A stretch of DNA of 62,316 bases from a bacterium (GCA_026225095.1 JAMFSC010000108.1:1-62316), one strand, 5' to 3'. Counted from the stretch's first letter, positions 49,787 through 59,052 are shown. The notes: a model not told the origin generated them from the sequence alone. A program made the numbers and translations.

Positions 49787-51481
49787 CTACCTGCCGAGGG
49801 CTGGGTGGGCGACGAACTTCGGGGTATGAGGTTCGTCGGCGATGGTGAAGAGGGTGAGGTAGGCGAGGCGGACGATCTTCACCATCTTGGGGAAGTCGAT
49901 GCGGTCGACCGTATCGGTGACGTGGTGGTAGTCGGGATGGAAGCCGGTGAAGAACCAGAGCGCCGGAATGTCGCGGAGGATGAACGGGAACTGGTCCGAG
50001 CGGAAGAAGATTCCGAGGGCAGTATCGCGCTCATAGCGGTCATCGAGAATCAGGCCGACTTGCTTGTCCTGCTGCTCGATGGTGTGGAGGAAGTCGGGGG
50101 AGTAGAGGGTTCCGATGAGATTGAGGCGGTTGGAGGTGTCGGCGGGAATGTCGATGACGTTGTCGGTCTGGGGACTGGGCTTTTCGTCGCGGCCGATCAT
50201 GTCGAAGTTGACCATGGCGCGGGTGGTGGCGAGGGGGCGCAACGGGTGTTGCGCCATGTAGAAAGACCCGAGGAGGCCGCGCTCTTCCGACGCGAAGACG
50301 ACGAAGAGGATGGACCGCTTCGGCTTCGCCGGGTTGGCGGCGAAGGCGTGGGCGAGCTCGACGACTCCGACGGTGCCGGAGCCGTTGTCGTCCGCGCCAG
50401 GCCATACGTCGTGGTGGCGCTGGCCGTCCTGCTCCTCGACGTCGGAGGCTCCGTTGTGATCGTGGTGGCCGCTGACGATGAGTGTCTCGGCGGAGAGGGT
50501 GGGGTCGCCGCCGGGGAGGAGTGCGGCTACGTTATAGGTGGTCGCGGTGCGGGTGGTGAGGTTGTGGGTTTGGAGGTGGAGCTCGACGCCGGGGAGGGCG
50601 AGGGAGTGGGTCTTGAGATCCTGGTCGATGGCGGTCTGGAGGGCCTTTGGCGTAGTCCCCGATTGGGCGAAGAGATCGTCTTCGACGGCGGATGCGACGG
50701 TGATGAGGGGGATGGTGACCTCGTCGTCGACGATGGCCTGGAGGGGGAGTGGGGTGAGGCGTTTGGAGGTGACTCCGGCGAGAACGCTTGAGAGGCGTTT
50801 GGCGGTGGTGACGTGGGTCGCGTTGGGTTCGGGGATGAGGATGGCGGCGATGGCGCCGTGGCGCTGGGCGTTGAGAAGCTTGACGCGGCTCGTGGCGTAG
50901 CGGGTGTTGCCCTTGCCGTTGAAGATGGAGTGGGGGTCGTCTTCCTGCGGCTCGTGCTCCATCAGGATGACGATCTTGCCGTGGGCGTCGACGTTGGCGT
51001 AGTCGTCGTAGCCGAGCTCGGGGGCGGTGATTCCGAAGCCGACGTATACGAGGCCGCCCGAGAGATCGTTATCGGTACGAAAGGAACTGGAGACGTTGGG
51101 TGCGTGGATCTCCCGGGGTGCGGCGCCTGGGCGGGTGATGGTGAGGAGGGTCGCCGTGGGATCGGGCTTGTACTCGATGAGGCGCATGGGCTGGAGGAAG
51201 GAGGGTTTGCCCTGGGCGTCGGTGGCGGCGGGCTGGAGGCCGGCCTTGGCGAACTCGGAGGCGACCCACTCGGCGGAGGCATCGTCTCCGGGCTGGAGGG
51301 ACATGCGGCCCTGGAGGCCGGGGCCGGCGACGAAGGTGAGGTTGGCGCGGAGATCGCTCTCGCGGATGGCCTCGAAGCCGGTCTTAAGACGCGGCGAGAC
51401 CGCCTGCTGGGCCAGGGCGGAGAGACACAGGGTCGGAAGCACGAGTGGTGCGATGCGCCACAAAAGCTGGATTGTCCTCAT
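49787..51481 (-). CDS. Exported M28 family metallopeptidase with PA domain
   Basis: The 564-residue protein has a signal peptide (LVLPTLCLSALAQ). A PA-like insert lies near residues 130-290. The M28 zinc ligands follow in order: SGHHDH, GADDNGSG, ASEERGLLGS, FDMIGRDE and FHPDYHHVTDT. It is an aminopeptidase or carboxypeptidase acting in the periplasm. It lies between two glycoside hydrolase genes, with gaps of 63 and 41 bases, which suggests joint degradation of plant cell-wall material including glycoproteins. Confidence 0.9.
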   Translation of the reverse strand: MRTIQLLWRIAPLVLPTLCLSALAQQAVSPRLKTGFEAIRESDLRANLTFVAGPGLQGRMSLQPGDDASAEWVASEFAKAGLQPAATDAQGKPSFLQPMRLIEYKPDPTATLLTITRPGAAPREIHAPNVSSSFRTDNDLSGGLVYVGFGITAPELGYDDYANVDAHGKIVILMEHEPQEDDPHSIFNGKGNTRYATSRVKLLNAQRHGAIAAILIPEPNATHVTTAKRLSSVLAGVTSKRLTPLPLQAIVDDEVTIPLITVASAVEDDLFAQSGTTPKALQTAIDQDLKTHSLALPGVELHLQTHNLTTRTATTYNVAALLPGGDPTLSAETLIVSGHHDHNGASDVEEQDGQRHHDVWPGADDNGSGTVGVVELAHAFAANPAKPKRSILFVVFASEERGLLGSFYMAQHPLRPLATTRAMVNFDMIGRDEKPSPQTDNVIDIPADTSNRLNLIGTLYSPDFLHTIEQQDKQVGLILDDRYERDTALGIFFRSDQFPFILRDIPALWFFTGFHPDYHHVTDTVDRIDFPKMVKIVRLAYLTLFTIADEPHTPKFVAHPALGR

Positions 51482-51544
51482 GGGCTTAACTATGTCATGA
51501 GGTCAGCTTCATGCGGTCCGCGATTTTTGAGGTGACAGGGCGAG

Positions 51545-52729
51545 CTACTTTTTCATGTGTCCGGCGGGCAGTTTCGCGACCTCCGATCCGGCCATGAGGA
51601 AGGCACCGGTTCCGAAGGCGTAGCTGGAGGCGGCGGTGAAGGCTCCGGGGGCTGCGCCTACGGGCTGGATGGAGCCGAGGCGGCCGTCGGCGTAGATGTT
51701 TTCGATAAGACCCTTCCACGCCCGGTCGATGACGGGGCGGTAGGTTTTGGCGTCGAGTTGATGGTGGTTGATGCCCCAGGCGAGGGCGTAGACGAAGAAG
51801 GCGGAGCCGGAGGCTTCGGGGAGGGGGTAGGCGGGGGCGTCGAGGAGGCCGGGGCTCCAGAGTCCGTCGGGCCGTTGCAAGGCCACGACCTTCGCGGCCA
51901 TCTGATGGAAGCGTTCGAGGTAGAAGGGGTAACCGGGATCGGATTTGGGTAGGACCTCGAGGACGCGGACGAGTCCACCCATGACCCAGCCGTTGCCGCG
52001 TGACCAGAAGATCTTCTGGCCGTCCTTCTCGCGCTTGTCGAAGTAGGTGGCGTCGCGGAAGAAGAGGTGCTCCTGCTTGTCCCAGAGGAGGGCGTCGGTG
52101 ATGTGCCACTCGTGGTCCATGTAGGCGTCGTATTTGGGGTCGCCTGTGATGGCGGAGAGTCGTGCCCAGACGGGTGGGGCCATGAAGAGGGCGTCGCACC
52201 ACCACCAGACTTCCTTTTTCGGGTCGTCTGGCTGGGTCATGACGTCGTCGAACTGGGTGCGGAGGGGGGTGATGATCTTCGGGTCGGGGTGGGCCTGGTA
52301 GAGCTCGAGGTAGGACTGGCCGATGGCCTGGTCGTCGGCGTGGATGCGGCGCGGGCCGAGGGTCCACTGGTAGTGCTCGCCGACCTGGCGGACGTGGTCG
52401 GCGTAGCGTGGGTCGCCTAAGGTCCGGGACGCGGCCATGAAGCCGGCGTACATGGTGGCGATGGTCCAATCCTGGCTGAACCTGCCCGTCATGCGGGCGA
52501 GCTGCCAGTCGGCGACGAGCTTCATGGCGGCCTTGACGGGGACGGGATTGGTCGAGGGGTTAAGGGTCGCGCGGGGGCCGGGATCGGCGGGGGAGTCTCC
52601 GACCATGGCAGACTTCTCGGCGGCGGATTGGGCGCACAGATGGCACTTGAAGCCGGGAGCGATGAGGAGCGCGGCTACCAGCGTGGCGGCGAGTTTAGAA
52701 TGCGTTCTCTGGTCCCTCAAGGCTCTCAT
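51545..52729 (-). CDS. Exported GH105 unsaturated rhamnogalacturonyl hydrolase
   Basis: The 394-residue protein has a signal peptide and an (alpha/alpha)6-barrel with GH105/GH88 signatures: TIATMYAGFMAASRTLGD, HADDQAIGQSYLELY with D132/D133, WWWCDALFMAPPVWA with D179, FWSRGNGWVMGGL and GSAFFVYALAWGINHH. Such enzymes hydrate the unsaturated galacturonyl group left by rhamnogalacturonan lyases and release it. First gene of a three-gene cluster on the minus strand. The right copy of the ~300-bp repeat lies upstream and may carry its control region. Confidence 0.9.
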   Translation of the reverse strand: MRALRDQRTHSKLAATLVAALLIAPGFKCHLCAQSAAEKSAMVGDSPADPGPRATLNPSTNPVPVKAAMKLVADWQLARMTGRFSQDWTIATMYAGFMAASRTLGDPRYADHVRQVGEHYQWTLGPRRIHADDQAIGQSYLELYQAHPDPKIITPLRTQFDDVMTQPDDPKKEVWWWCDALFMAPPVWARLSAITGDPKYDAYMDHEWHITDALLWDKQEHLFFRDATYFDKREKDGQKIFWSRGNGWVMGGLVRVLEVLPKSDPGYPFYLERFHQMAAKVVALQRPDGLWSPGLLDAPAYPLPEASGSAFFVYALAWGINHHQLDAKTYRPVIDRAWKGLIENIYADGRLGSIQPVGAAPGAFTAASSYAFGTGAFLMAGSEVAKLPAGHMKK

Positions 52730-52863
52730 TCCTCGGTGGAATATCTTTCACAACACGGTGCGGGTGATTGGTGCGCGGGCAACAGTATAGGGGACGAACG
52801 TCTGTGGCGAGGCGAGTTGGATGTCGGATGATCATCAACCCCTGCATCTGGACTTGCAGAGCT

Positions 52864-53170
52864 TTCGAGCCGTTCTCCTGAAGGTGTGGTTAGCCTCTGT
52901 ATTGACCAGCTATTGGTTAGACCACTTGGGTTTCATCTTCTAATAAAGTGGTATGAAATCGCCGGTTTTTGCGAGTCTCCTGCATCCATGGTGTTCTAAA
53001 AGGGTTAGTGGGCAACGATCGAAATTTCCCAATGTTTCACCAGAAGCTTTTTGTGCGCAGAATGTGGGCCGTTGCGCGGAAAAACTGGACAGCGGGCGCT
53101 GATTTTGAAAGTGGTCTGTTCTGGTGCGTTTATCGCGCGGATGAAATCCGACGGGGGAACCCTGAGCCGG
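52864..53170 (+). repeat. Inverted ~300-bp repeat, right copy
   Basis: Aligns with the reverse complement of 47875-48175. It includes TGGTTAGACCA at 52914-52924, TAATAAAGTGGTATGA and the conserved core GTGGGCCGTTGCGCGG. It lies 135 bases upstream of the GH105 start and 95 bases upstream of the serine hydrolase start, so it could hold promoters for both. Confidence 0.8.
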
Positions 53171-53264
53171 TTCGCAGTCCGGTACTGGACCGCAGGGTCA
53201 AGACGTAGGATTTAGTTTTTTGGAACTCAGTCCCCTACGTGAACGTACCAATCAGATGACTAAG

Positions 53265-54452
53265 ATGAACCGAAGATCGTTTCTTGCTGCAGGTGCCTCA
53301 GCGGCACTTCTCAATACGACGTCATCCTTCGCCTCCGCTCAGTCGGGCGTAATTCATCCGCCGAACGAAAGCTTCCTTCGATCGCTTCCCGCCCTGATGG
53401 AGCTCGCCACCCTGCCGGGACTGGCTATGGCTGTTGTGCAGCCGGGAAAGCCTGTCTGGCAGTACAGCCTGGGACAATCCAATGCGAAGACGGAATCACG
53501 GATCACGTCGGACTCGCTCTTTCCGGGCTGTTCGCTGGGCAAACCAATCTTCGCGACGCTTGTTCTGAGGCTCGCGCAGGATGGCGTGTTTGACCTGGAT
53601 CGTCCGTTGAATAGCTATCTGAAAGACGACGCGCTCACGGGTGAGTGGGGTGAGCAGGTAACGCCTCGTCATGTATTGAGCCACACGACGGGGCTCCCAA
53701 ATTGGCGATATATGGACGATCAGAAGCTAACGCCGACGTTTCAGCCAGGTTCGCGTTTCAACTACTCTGGAGAGGGATTTTTCCATCTTGAGCGGGTACT
53801 GGAACACGTTACCGGCAAAGGTTTTGAAGCGCTCATGCAGGAACAGATCTTCAAACCGTTGGGAATGACATCGAGCACGTTTCTATGGCTCGCCAATGCG
53901 AATGATCGGCTTGTCGCCGGCCACCGTGGCTCGGATCCGTTTTATAACCGTGATCTCGCGATCGCTGTTTTCAAGATCATCGATGAGGCGGATCGGCCAT
54001 TGTCGTTCTGGACGTATGAGGAGATATCCTCGGCGTTGATGAAGCAGTCCATTCGCAAAGCTCCTCCGGTGGCGAACGAATTTGTTCCGAATGTTGCTTT
54101 CAGCCTGCTGACGACCGTGAGTGACTACGCGCGCTTCTTGAAAGCTCTCGTCGATCCGAATGACTCGGCGCTTGGACTATCTGCAGGCACCCGCAGGCAG
54201 ATGATGACACCAGTTTCGCGGGTGAACAGCGTGCTCTCGTGGGGGCTGGGGATCGGTGTCGAAGACTTAGCGGGTGAGCGGTATCTTTGGCAATGGGGCG
54301 ACAACGGAGGATGGAAGAACTTCATCCTTGCTCATCCGCCTTCACAGACAGCACTTGCCATTTTCACCAATGGAGGCAACGGCCAACGCGTCAATGAACG
54401 CATACTTAAGGCGGCAACCGGTGTTGAGCATGCCGCGTTTCTTTGGATTTGA
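53265..54452 (+). CDS. Exported serine hydrolase, class C beta-lactamase family
   Basis: Start at 53265 (MNRRSFLAAGASAALL, a Tat-like signal); an ATG at 53256 is also possible. The 395-residue protein has the SxxK nucleophile motif SLGK at about residues 90-93 of this start, the second motif Tyr in FNYSGEGF and a third-motif segment LWQWGDNGGW. This is the penicillin-binding protein/esterase group more than a true beta-lactamase. Codon use is less GC-rich than in neighbours, and it adjoins the repeat, so recent transfer is possible. It converges with the KAS III gene. Confidence 0.87.
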   Translation: MNRRSFLAAGASAALLNTTSSFASAQSGVIHPPNESFLRSLPALMELATLPGLAMAVVQPGKPVWQYSLGQSNAKTESRITSDSLFPGCSLGKPIFATLVLRLAQDGVFDLDRPLNSYLKDDALTGEWGEQVTPRHVLSHTTGLPNWRYMDDQKLTPTFQPGSRFNYSGEGFFHLERVLEHVTGKGFEALMQEQIFKPLGMTSSTFLWLANANDRLVAGHRGSDPFYNRDLAIAVFKIIDEADRPLSFWTYEEISSALMKQSIRKAPPVANEFVPNVAFSLLTTVSDYARFLKALVDPNDSALGLSAGTRRQMMTPVSRVNSVLSWGLGIGVEDLAGERYLWQWGDNGGWKNFILAHPPSQTALAIFTNGGNGQRVNERILKAATGVEHAAFLWI

Positions 54453-54603
54453 AGGTACTGTCTAGGTGAATTTGTCTTACTAATTTGTCCCGCAAATCTC
54501 CAGTGGCGCTAACAGGCCGATGCACTCATCGATTGGGATTGGATCGACCTATAAGATTCGTCGGTGAAGCGACTCGGCGGAAGAACGTCGATTGCTCGAA
54601 GGC

Positions 54604-55647
54604 TCAGCCAGCGGCGGCGGTGCGGGGACGAAGTTTGGCGGCGGCTTTTTCTTCGAGCTGGCGGAGGCGCTCGCGGGTGGCTTCGAAGGTTTGGCCGAGG
54701 GTTTCGGGGCGGTGTTCGGCTCCGGGGAGGGCGAGGACGGCTCCCCAGTTGAGGCCTACGCCGAAGGCCGAGAACATGATGGGGGCGGCGAGGGGTTCGG
54801 GGTGGGCCTGGCGCCACTCGTCGGCGGCGATGAGCATGGAGGCGGAGCTGGTGTTGCCGTAGCGCTGGATATTGGCGAAAAAACGCTCGATCGGGGCCTT
54901 CAGCGTCTGGGCGATCCGGATGATCAGGTTGACGTTGGCCTGGTGCAGGAGGAAGGTTCCGATCGACTCGGCGGTGAGGTGGTTGCGTTCGAGGAGCTCG
55001 GCCATGGCCTGGGGCATGCGGCGGGTGGCGTGGCGGATGATGACGGATCCATCCATGTGGATGCGGTCGTTCTGGACGGAGAGGGCGTCGGCGGAGTTGC
55101 CGTCGGTGTGGAGGCAGGAGTCGGCGATGCGCGCGAAGCCGGTGTCGGGTGAGACGATGGCGGCTCCGGCACCGTCGCCGAAGAGGATGGCGGTGTTGCG
55201 GTTTTCGGGCAGAGGGTCGATGCGGCGGGACATGATCTCGGAGCCGATGACGAGGATGTGGCCCATCGATGGCGCGAGGCGCGAGGCGAGGGACAGGGCG
55301 GCGATCGATCCGGCGCTGGCCAGGGGGAGATCGAGAGAGGGGGTGAGGGGAAGTCCAAGCAATGCCGCGATGGAGCTGGCAGGGCCGGGGCAGAAACGGT
55401 CGGGGGAGCCGCTGGCGACCAGCACCAGGGCGAGGTCTTCAGGTTCGAGGGAGGCCTTGTGGAGGCAATCGAGCGCGGCCTTGTGGCCGAGGGTGGCGAC
55501 GCTGTCGGTCGGGGAGGCGTAGCGGCGTTCGCGGATTCCGGACTGCGAGAAGATCCAGTCGGGCTCGATGGCGAGCAGGGGCGCGAGCTCGTCGTTGGTG
55601 ACGACGCGGTCGGGCAGGCAGGATCCGAAGGCGCGGAGGAAGCTCAT
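54604..55647 (-). CDS. KAS III (FabH-like) protein with Ser in the active site
   Basis: The 347-residue thiolase-fold protein aligns with FabH throughout: SGIRERRYASP, LFGDGAGAAIVS, LLHQANVNLI with His235 and YGNTSSAS with Asn265. At the nucleophile, FabH has DVAAACAGF, but this protein has DLPLASAGS, so Ser111 (codon AGC) replaces Cys. His and Asn are kept. It may act as an acyltransferase or decarboxylase with a Ser nucleophile, as reported for DpsC, not as a normal condensing enzyme. Last gene of a five-gene cluster, 9 bases after the ACP gene. Confidence 0.88.
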   Translation of the reverse strand: MSFLRAFGSCLPDRVVTNDELAPLLAIEPDWIFSQSGIRERRYASPTDSVATLGHKAALDCLHKASLEPEDLALVLVASGSPDRFCPGPASSIAALLGLPLTPSLDLPLASAGSIAALSLASRLAPSMGHILVIGSEIMSRRIDPLPENRNTAILFGDGAGAAIVSPDTGFARIADSCLHTDGNSADALSVQNDRIHMDGSVIIRHATRRMPQAMAELLERNHLTAESIGTFLLHQANVNLIIRIAQTLKAPIERFFANIQRYGNTSSASMLIAADEWRQAHPEPLAAPIMFSAFGVGLNWGAVLALPGAEHRPETLGQTFEATRERLRQLEEKAAAKLRPRTAAAG

Positions 55648-55656
55648 CTGTTTAGC

Positions 55657-55893
55657 CTATTTAGCCCTGGCATCGAGGTACTGCTGCACCTTGGTGATGG
55701 AATCAAACTTGCGAGCCGAGAAATCCGAGTCCGGGATGGAGACGCTGAACTCTGCCTCGATGCCGGTGACGAAGTCGGTGAGGGCGAAGGAGTCGAGGAG
55801 GCCGGAGGTGAAGAGGCTCTCGTCGGGGGCCGGGGTGATGGTTTTGCCAGCGACGGCTTGAAGGACTTTCAGGATACCGGACTGCCTGTCCAT
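55657..55893 (-). CDS. Acyl carrier protein
   Basis: Start at 55893 (MDRQSGILKVLQAV) with AAAGAGA about 8 bases upstream. The 78-residue protein has the phosphopantetheine site Ser35 in GLLDSFALTDFV, an acidic helix II and a typical four-helix pattern. It is not in a fatty-acid operon, so a dedicated role for the neighbouring MBOAT/SGNH and KAS III genes is likely, comparable to DltC for DltB. Confidence 0.9.
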   Translation of the reverse strand: MDRQSGILKVLQAVAGKTITPAPDESLFTSGLLDSFALTDFVTGIEAEFSVSIPDSDFSARKFDSITKVQQYLDARAK

Positions 55894-55941
55894 GTGCGAT
55901 CTCTTTCGTGAGCGGGAAGCTTTGGGGAGTGAGTGTTCCAT

Positions 55942-57456
55942 TTAGGGACGAGTAGCGGTGCTGAGTGGATTGTAGGGGGAGCTGGATGCGGAACCCGCGG
56001 CGATGGGCGGGGACTGCTGCCATGTCTGATAGGCGGCGATCAGATCACGGGAGAGAGCGTCGGCGAGGGCACGGTAGCCGGCGCCAGTAAGATGGGTGCG
56101 ATCGGGCTGGGCGAGGCCGGCGGAGACCCAGCGGAGCATGGCTCCCGGGCCACCCATGCGGGCGCGGGCGTCGTAGAAGGTGCAGTGTTCGATCCGGCAG
56201 GCCTCCTTCTGGTCGGCGATAATGCGGTCGGTTCCGAAGAATGTGGTCCAGGCGGAGCGGCGGCCGCGGCCTTGGCGGGTCGCCCGGTCGTAGGGTCCGA
56301 GAATCAGGATGGATGCCTCGGGCACGATGCGATGGAGGTTCTGGAGCAGGCGATGGAACTGGGCGATGTAGTCGGCGTTCGAGGCGGGGCTCTGGGCGGC
56401 TTCGTTGGTTCCGTAGGCGAGGACGATCAGGCTGGGGTCGCGCTGGCGGAGGTAGTCGGCGAAGATGGCCTGGTTCCAGCGGAGGATGAGGGGGGCGACG
56501 GCTCCGTTGATGCCGAGGCACTCGTAGGTGATGCCGGGCTGCTCGGTGACCAGGCCGAGGAGGCGGACGGGGGCGTGGTCGAGGGTGGTGAGCCGGAAGT
56601 CGTGGACGCCGGGGAGGCAGGCGTAGGTGAGGGTTCCGGCCGAGGTGGAGGATGCGGCATCGTCGGTTGCGATCTCTGATATATAGATGCCGTTGTCGGT
56701 GAAGCGGAGGCGACCCCCGGCGGGCTGGCGCAGGTATTGGACCTGGAGGGTGGTGCAGGTGGTGGACAGGGAGACGGACTCGCCGGGGCGGGAGGTCGAG
56801 ATGCCGATGCCCCCGAGGCCGAGGTCTCCGTCGCCGAGGTGGGTGAACTTGTTTCCCTCGGTGATCCAGCCGGGGGTCTGGGAGCGCGAGGAGCCGGAGA
56901 GGTGGTATCCGGCGAAGGGGTGGCCGGGGAACTGGAAGCCGAGGCCGCCGTTGCCGAAGCGGGTCTGGAGGTTGGAGCGGAGTTGACCGGTGAAGAGGTC
57001 GGCGGCGGTGTGGGAGTCGCCGAACTGGAGGATGCGGACGGTGGGGGAGGCGAGGCTTTGGGAGTTCAGGGGGGCCGCGACGGCCTGCTGGGCGGCGAGG
57101 GCACGGAAGAAGGGGAGGAGGTTCGCGGGGTAGAGGAACGGGGCGGTTGGGGTCTCGGCGAGGATGGCCTGGGCGGCTTCGGCAGCGCCGGTTCCTCGCT
57201 GGGGGCCGATATTAGCGGTCTCAGTGGTGCTTTGTGCGGCGTGGCGCGAGCGCTTGGGGTGGTGGGCCGATACTCTTCCGGTGGCCCTTGGTGGCGCGGG
57301 CTTCTGAAGCTTTCGTTTGGCCGCAGATAATGCCGGATAGACAACAAAGAAAAAGGTCAGGATGAGCGCGATGGTTCGGGAACTCCGGGCGCGAGCAGAT
57401 GCGACGGCTCTCGAAGCTGGTAAGTGGCCTGCGGATTGGAGATGTGGGTCGCTCAT
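55942..57456 (-). CDS. Membrane-anchored SGNH/GDSL-type protein (first of two)
   Basis: The 504-residue protein has one N-terminal membrane anchor near residues 28-45 (TIALILTFFFVVYPALSA), a Pro-rich linker and an SGNH domain from about residue 140: block I LQFGDSHTAADLF, Gly in CLGINGAVAPL, Asn in LAYGTNEAAQ and the Asp-His pair in PDRTHLTGAGY. A beta insert separates blocks I and II, as in AlgX/AlgJ-like acyltransferases. It probably transfers or removes acyl groups on a polymer outside the membrane. Its ATG overlaps the stop of the upstream SGNH gene (ATGA). Confidence 0.85.
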   Translation of the reverse strand: MSDPHLQSAGHLPASRAVASARARSSRTIALILTFFFVVYPALSAAKRKLQKPAPPRATGRVSAHHPKRSRHAAQSTTETANIGPQRGTGAAEAAQAILAETPTAPFLYPANLLPFFRALAAQQAVAAPLNSQSLASPTVRILQFGDSHTAADLFTGQLRSNLQTRFGNGGLGFQFPGHPFAGYHLSGSSRSQTPGWITEGNKFTHLGDGDLGLGGIGISTSRPGESVSLSTTCTTLQVQYLRQPAGGRLRFTDNGIYISEIATDDAASSTSAGTLTYACLPGVHDFRLTTLDHAPVRLLGLVTEQPGITYECLGINGAVAPLILRWNQAIFADYLRQRDPSLIVLAYGTNEAAQSPASNADYIAQFHRLLQNLHRIVPEASILILGPYDRATRQGRGRRSAWTTFFGTDRIIADQKEACRIEHCTFYDARARMGGPGAMLRWVSAGLAQPDRTHLTGAGYRALADALSRDLIAAYQTWQQSPPIAAGSASSSPYNPLSTATRP

Positions 57457-59051
57457 GCGTTCGGAGGATCCTGAACTGTGGGAGGGTTGGGGGGAGAAGG
57501 AGGCGCAGGCTGGGGGGAGGATGGGACGGGCTCGCCGTCGGCGGAGGGCTTCGGTGTGCCCGGCGCGGCGGGAGGAGGTGTGTTCGGCTGGGTGGCTGGA
57601 GCGGGGGCGATCGGCGGTTGCGCGGCTCGGGGTTGGATGCGCTTCACGGGAGACGGGATTGCTGGACTGTCGGCCAGGCGACGGAGGTATCGTGCATATC
57701 CCAAGGATAAGTCTTTGACGAAGAGTTGGGCGACGAGGGAAGCGCCCTGGGGGGTGGGGTGTATGAGGTCGCCGGCGACGAGGCGGGGATGGCCCGAGTA
57801 CCAGCGGGACATGGTTCCGTCTCCGCCCATGGCGTTGAAGGTGTCGAAGAAGGCGCAGTGGGTGTCGGCGGCGACGCGGCGCTGGATGGCGACGATGCGG
57901 GGGATGGTGTCGAAGGTCTGGATCTGGTCGACGCCGGAGCGCTGGCCGCGGTCCATGGGGCTCATGATCAGGATGGAGGTGGCGGGGAGGGCGGCCCGGA
58001 TGCGGATGATGGTGGCTCGGAGGACGGGTTCGTACTGCTTGTCGACGAATGCCGGGTAGCTGCTCTCGTTGGTGCCGTAGTTGACGATGACGAGGGCCGG
58101 GCGCTCGTGCTGGAGGGCGGCGGCCCAGGCGGAGGCGTTGAAGCCGTTCGAGAGGACGGTGGTGGAGGCTCCGTTGAGGCCGAGCGAGTCGTAGAGGATG
58201 CCGCGGTGGCCGGTGCGGAGGGTCTCGCCGAAGAGGCGGACGGGGGCGCCTTCGGGTTTGAGGTCGATGGTTCGGGTGGCGGGGGGCAGGGGGATGGATC
58301 GCCAGGCGGGGTGGGGAGTGTCGGCGGCGGTGGTGGGGATGGTGGCGACGGGTGACTCGTTGGCGGAGATGGCGACGGAGCCGGAGTTGGGGCGGGCGAG
58401 GAAGGCGAGTTCCAGCGTGGATTGAGGGGTCTTGAGGGTGATGCGGGTGCCGGCGGCGGGGTCGCCCTCGAAGCTGGCTCCGCCGATGCCGTAGACCTCT
58501 TCGCGGCCCTTGCCGACGGCGGTGGAGATGGTCCAGTTGTGATCGGTGAGGTCGGTGTTGCGGTGCTGGTACCAGGCCCAGGGCTTGGCGACGAGGAGGA
58601 ATCCGACGCCGGCGTCGCCGAAGCGCTGCTGGAGCAGGGCGCGGACGTCTCCGGTGATGAGGTCGGCGGTGGTGGGGGAGTCGCCGTAGTGGAGGATCGT
58701 GACGACCTGCGCGGGGCCGGCGACGGGAGGGAGTTCGAGGGAGTGCAGGGCGGCGAAGAAGGGGGCGAGGGCGTCGGAGTCGTCGATGAGGTAAGGGGAG
58801 ATCTGGGGGAGGCGGCCTTTGAGGGCCGGCTGCTGGATGCCGTTGAGGGGCTGGGTCGGGGGTTCTTTTGCGGGCGATGGAGCCTGGACGGAAGCTCTGT
58901 TGTTTGCCGGGTTGTGGCGGAGAAGTGAGATGTGGGCGGATTCGGGGAAGATCCTGGGGCTGAGGCCCTTGCCGGGGGCGAAGAGATGCCAGGCGGCGAG
59001 AATCACGACGGCGGTGGCGAGGGCGGCGGCGGTTTTCTGTGGGGGAGTCAT
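57453..59051 (-). CDS. Membrane-anchored SGNH/GDSL-type protein (second of two)
   Basis: Start at 59051 (MTPPQKTAAALATAVVILAAW), two bases after the MBOAT stop. The 532-residue protein has an N-terminal anchor near residues 7-23, then an SGNH domain: block I ILHYGDSPTTADL (Pro replaces the usual His after GDS), LGLNGASTTV, NYGTNES and the Asp-His pair in GDLIHPTPQG. A ~65-residue Pro/Ala-rich tail ends the protein. It is a paralogue of the next gene with the same domain order, which suggests two sequential steps or two targets. Confidence 0.85.
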   Translation of the reverse strand: MTPPQKTAAALATAVVILAAWHLFAPGKGLSPRIFPESAHISLLRHNPANNRASVQAPSPAKEPPTQPLNGIQQPALKGRLPQISPYLIDDSDALAPFFAALHSLELPPVAGPAQVVTILHYGDSPTTADLITGDVRALLQQRFGDAGVGFLLVAKPWAWYQHRNTDLTDHNWTISTAVGKGREEVYGIGGASFEGDPAAGTRITLKTPQSTLELAFLARPNSGSVAISANESPVATIPTTAADTPHPAWRSIPLPPATRTIDLKPEGAPVRLFGETLRTGHRGILYDSLGLNGASTTVLSNGFNASAWAAALQHERPALVIVNYGTNESSYPAFVDKQYEPVLRATIIRIRAALPATSILIMSPMDRGQRSGVDQIQTFDTIPRIVAIQRRVAADTHCAFFDTFNAMGGDGTMSRWYSGHPRLVAGDLIHPTPQGASLVAQLFVKDLSLGYARYLRRLADSPAIPSPVKRIQPRAAQPPIAPAPATQPNTPPPAAPGTPKPSADGEPVPSSPQPAPPSPPNPPTVQDPPNA

Positions 59052-59052
59052 G

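Noticed and set aside
52969..53208. A possible 79-residue gene inside the right ~300-bp repeat (segment MWAVARKNWTAG)
   Set aside because: The matching frame in the left copy diverges by frameshift, and most differences between copies change amino acids, so no coding selection is visible.
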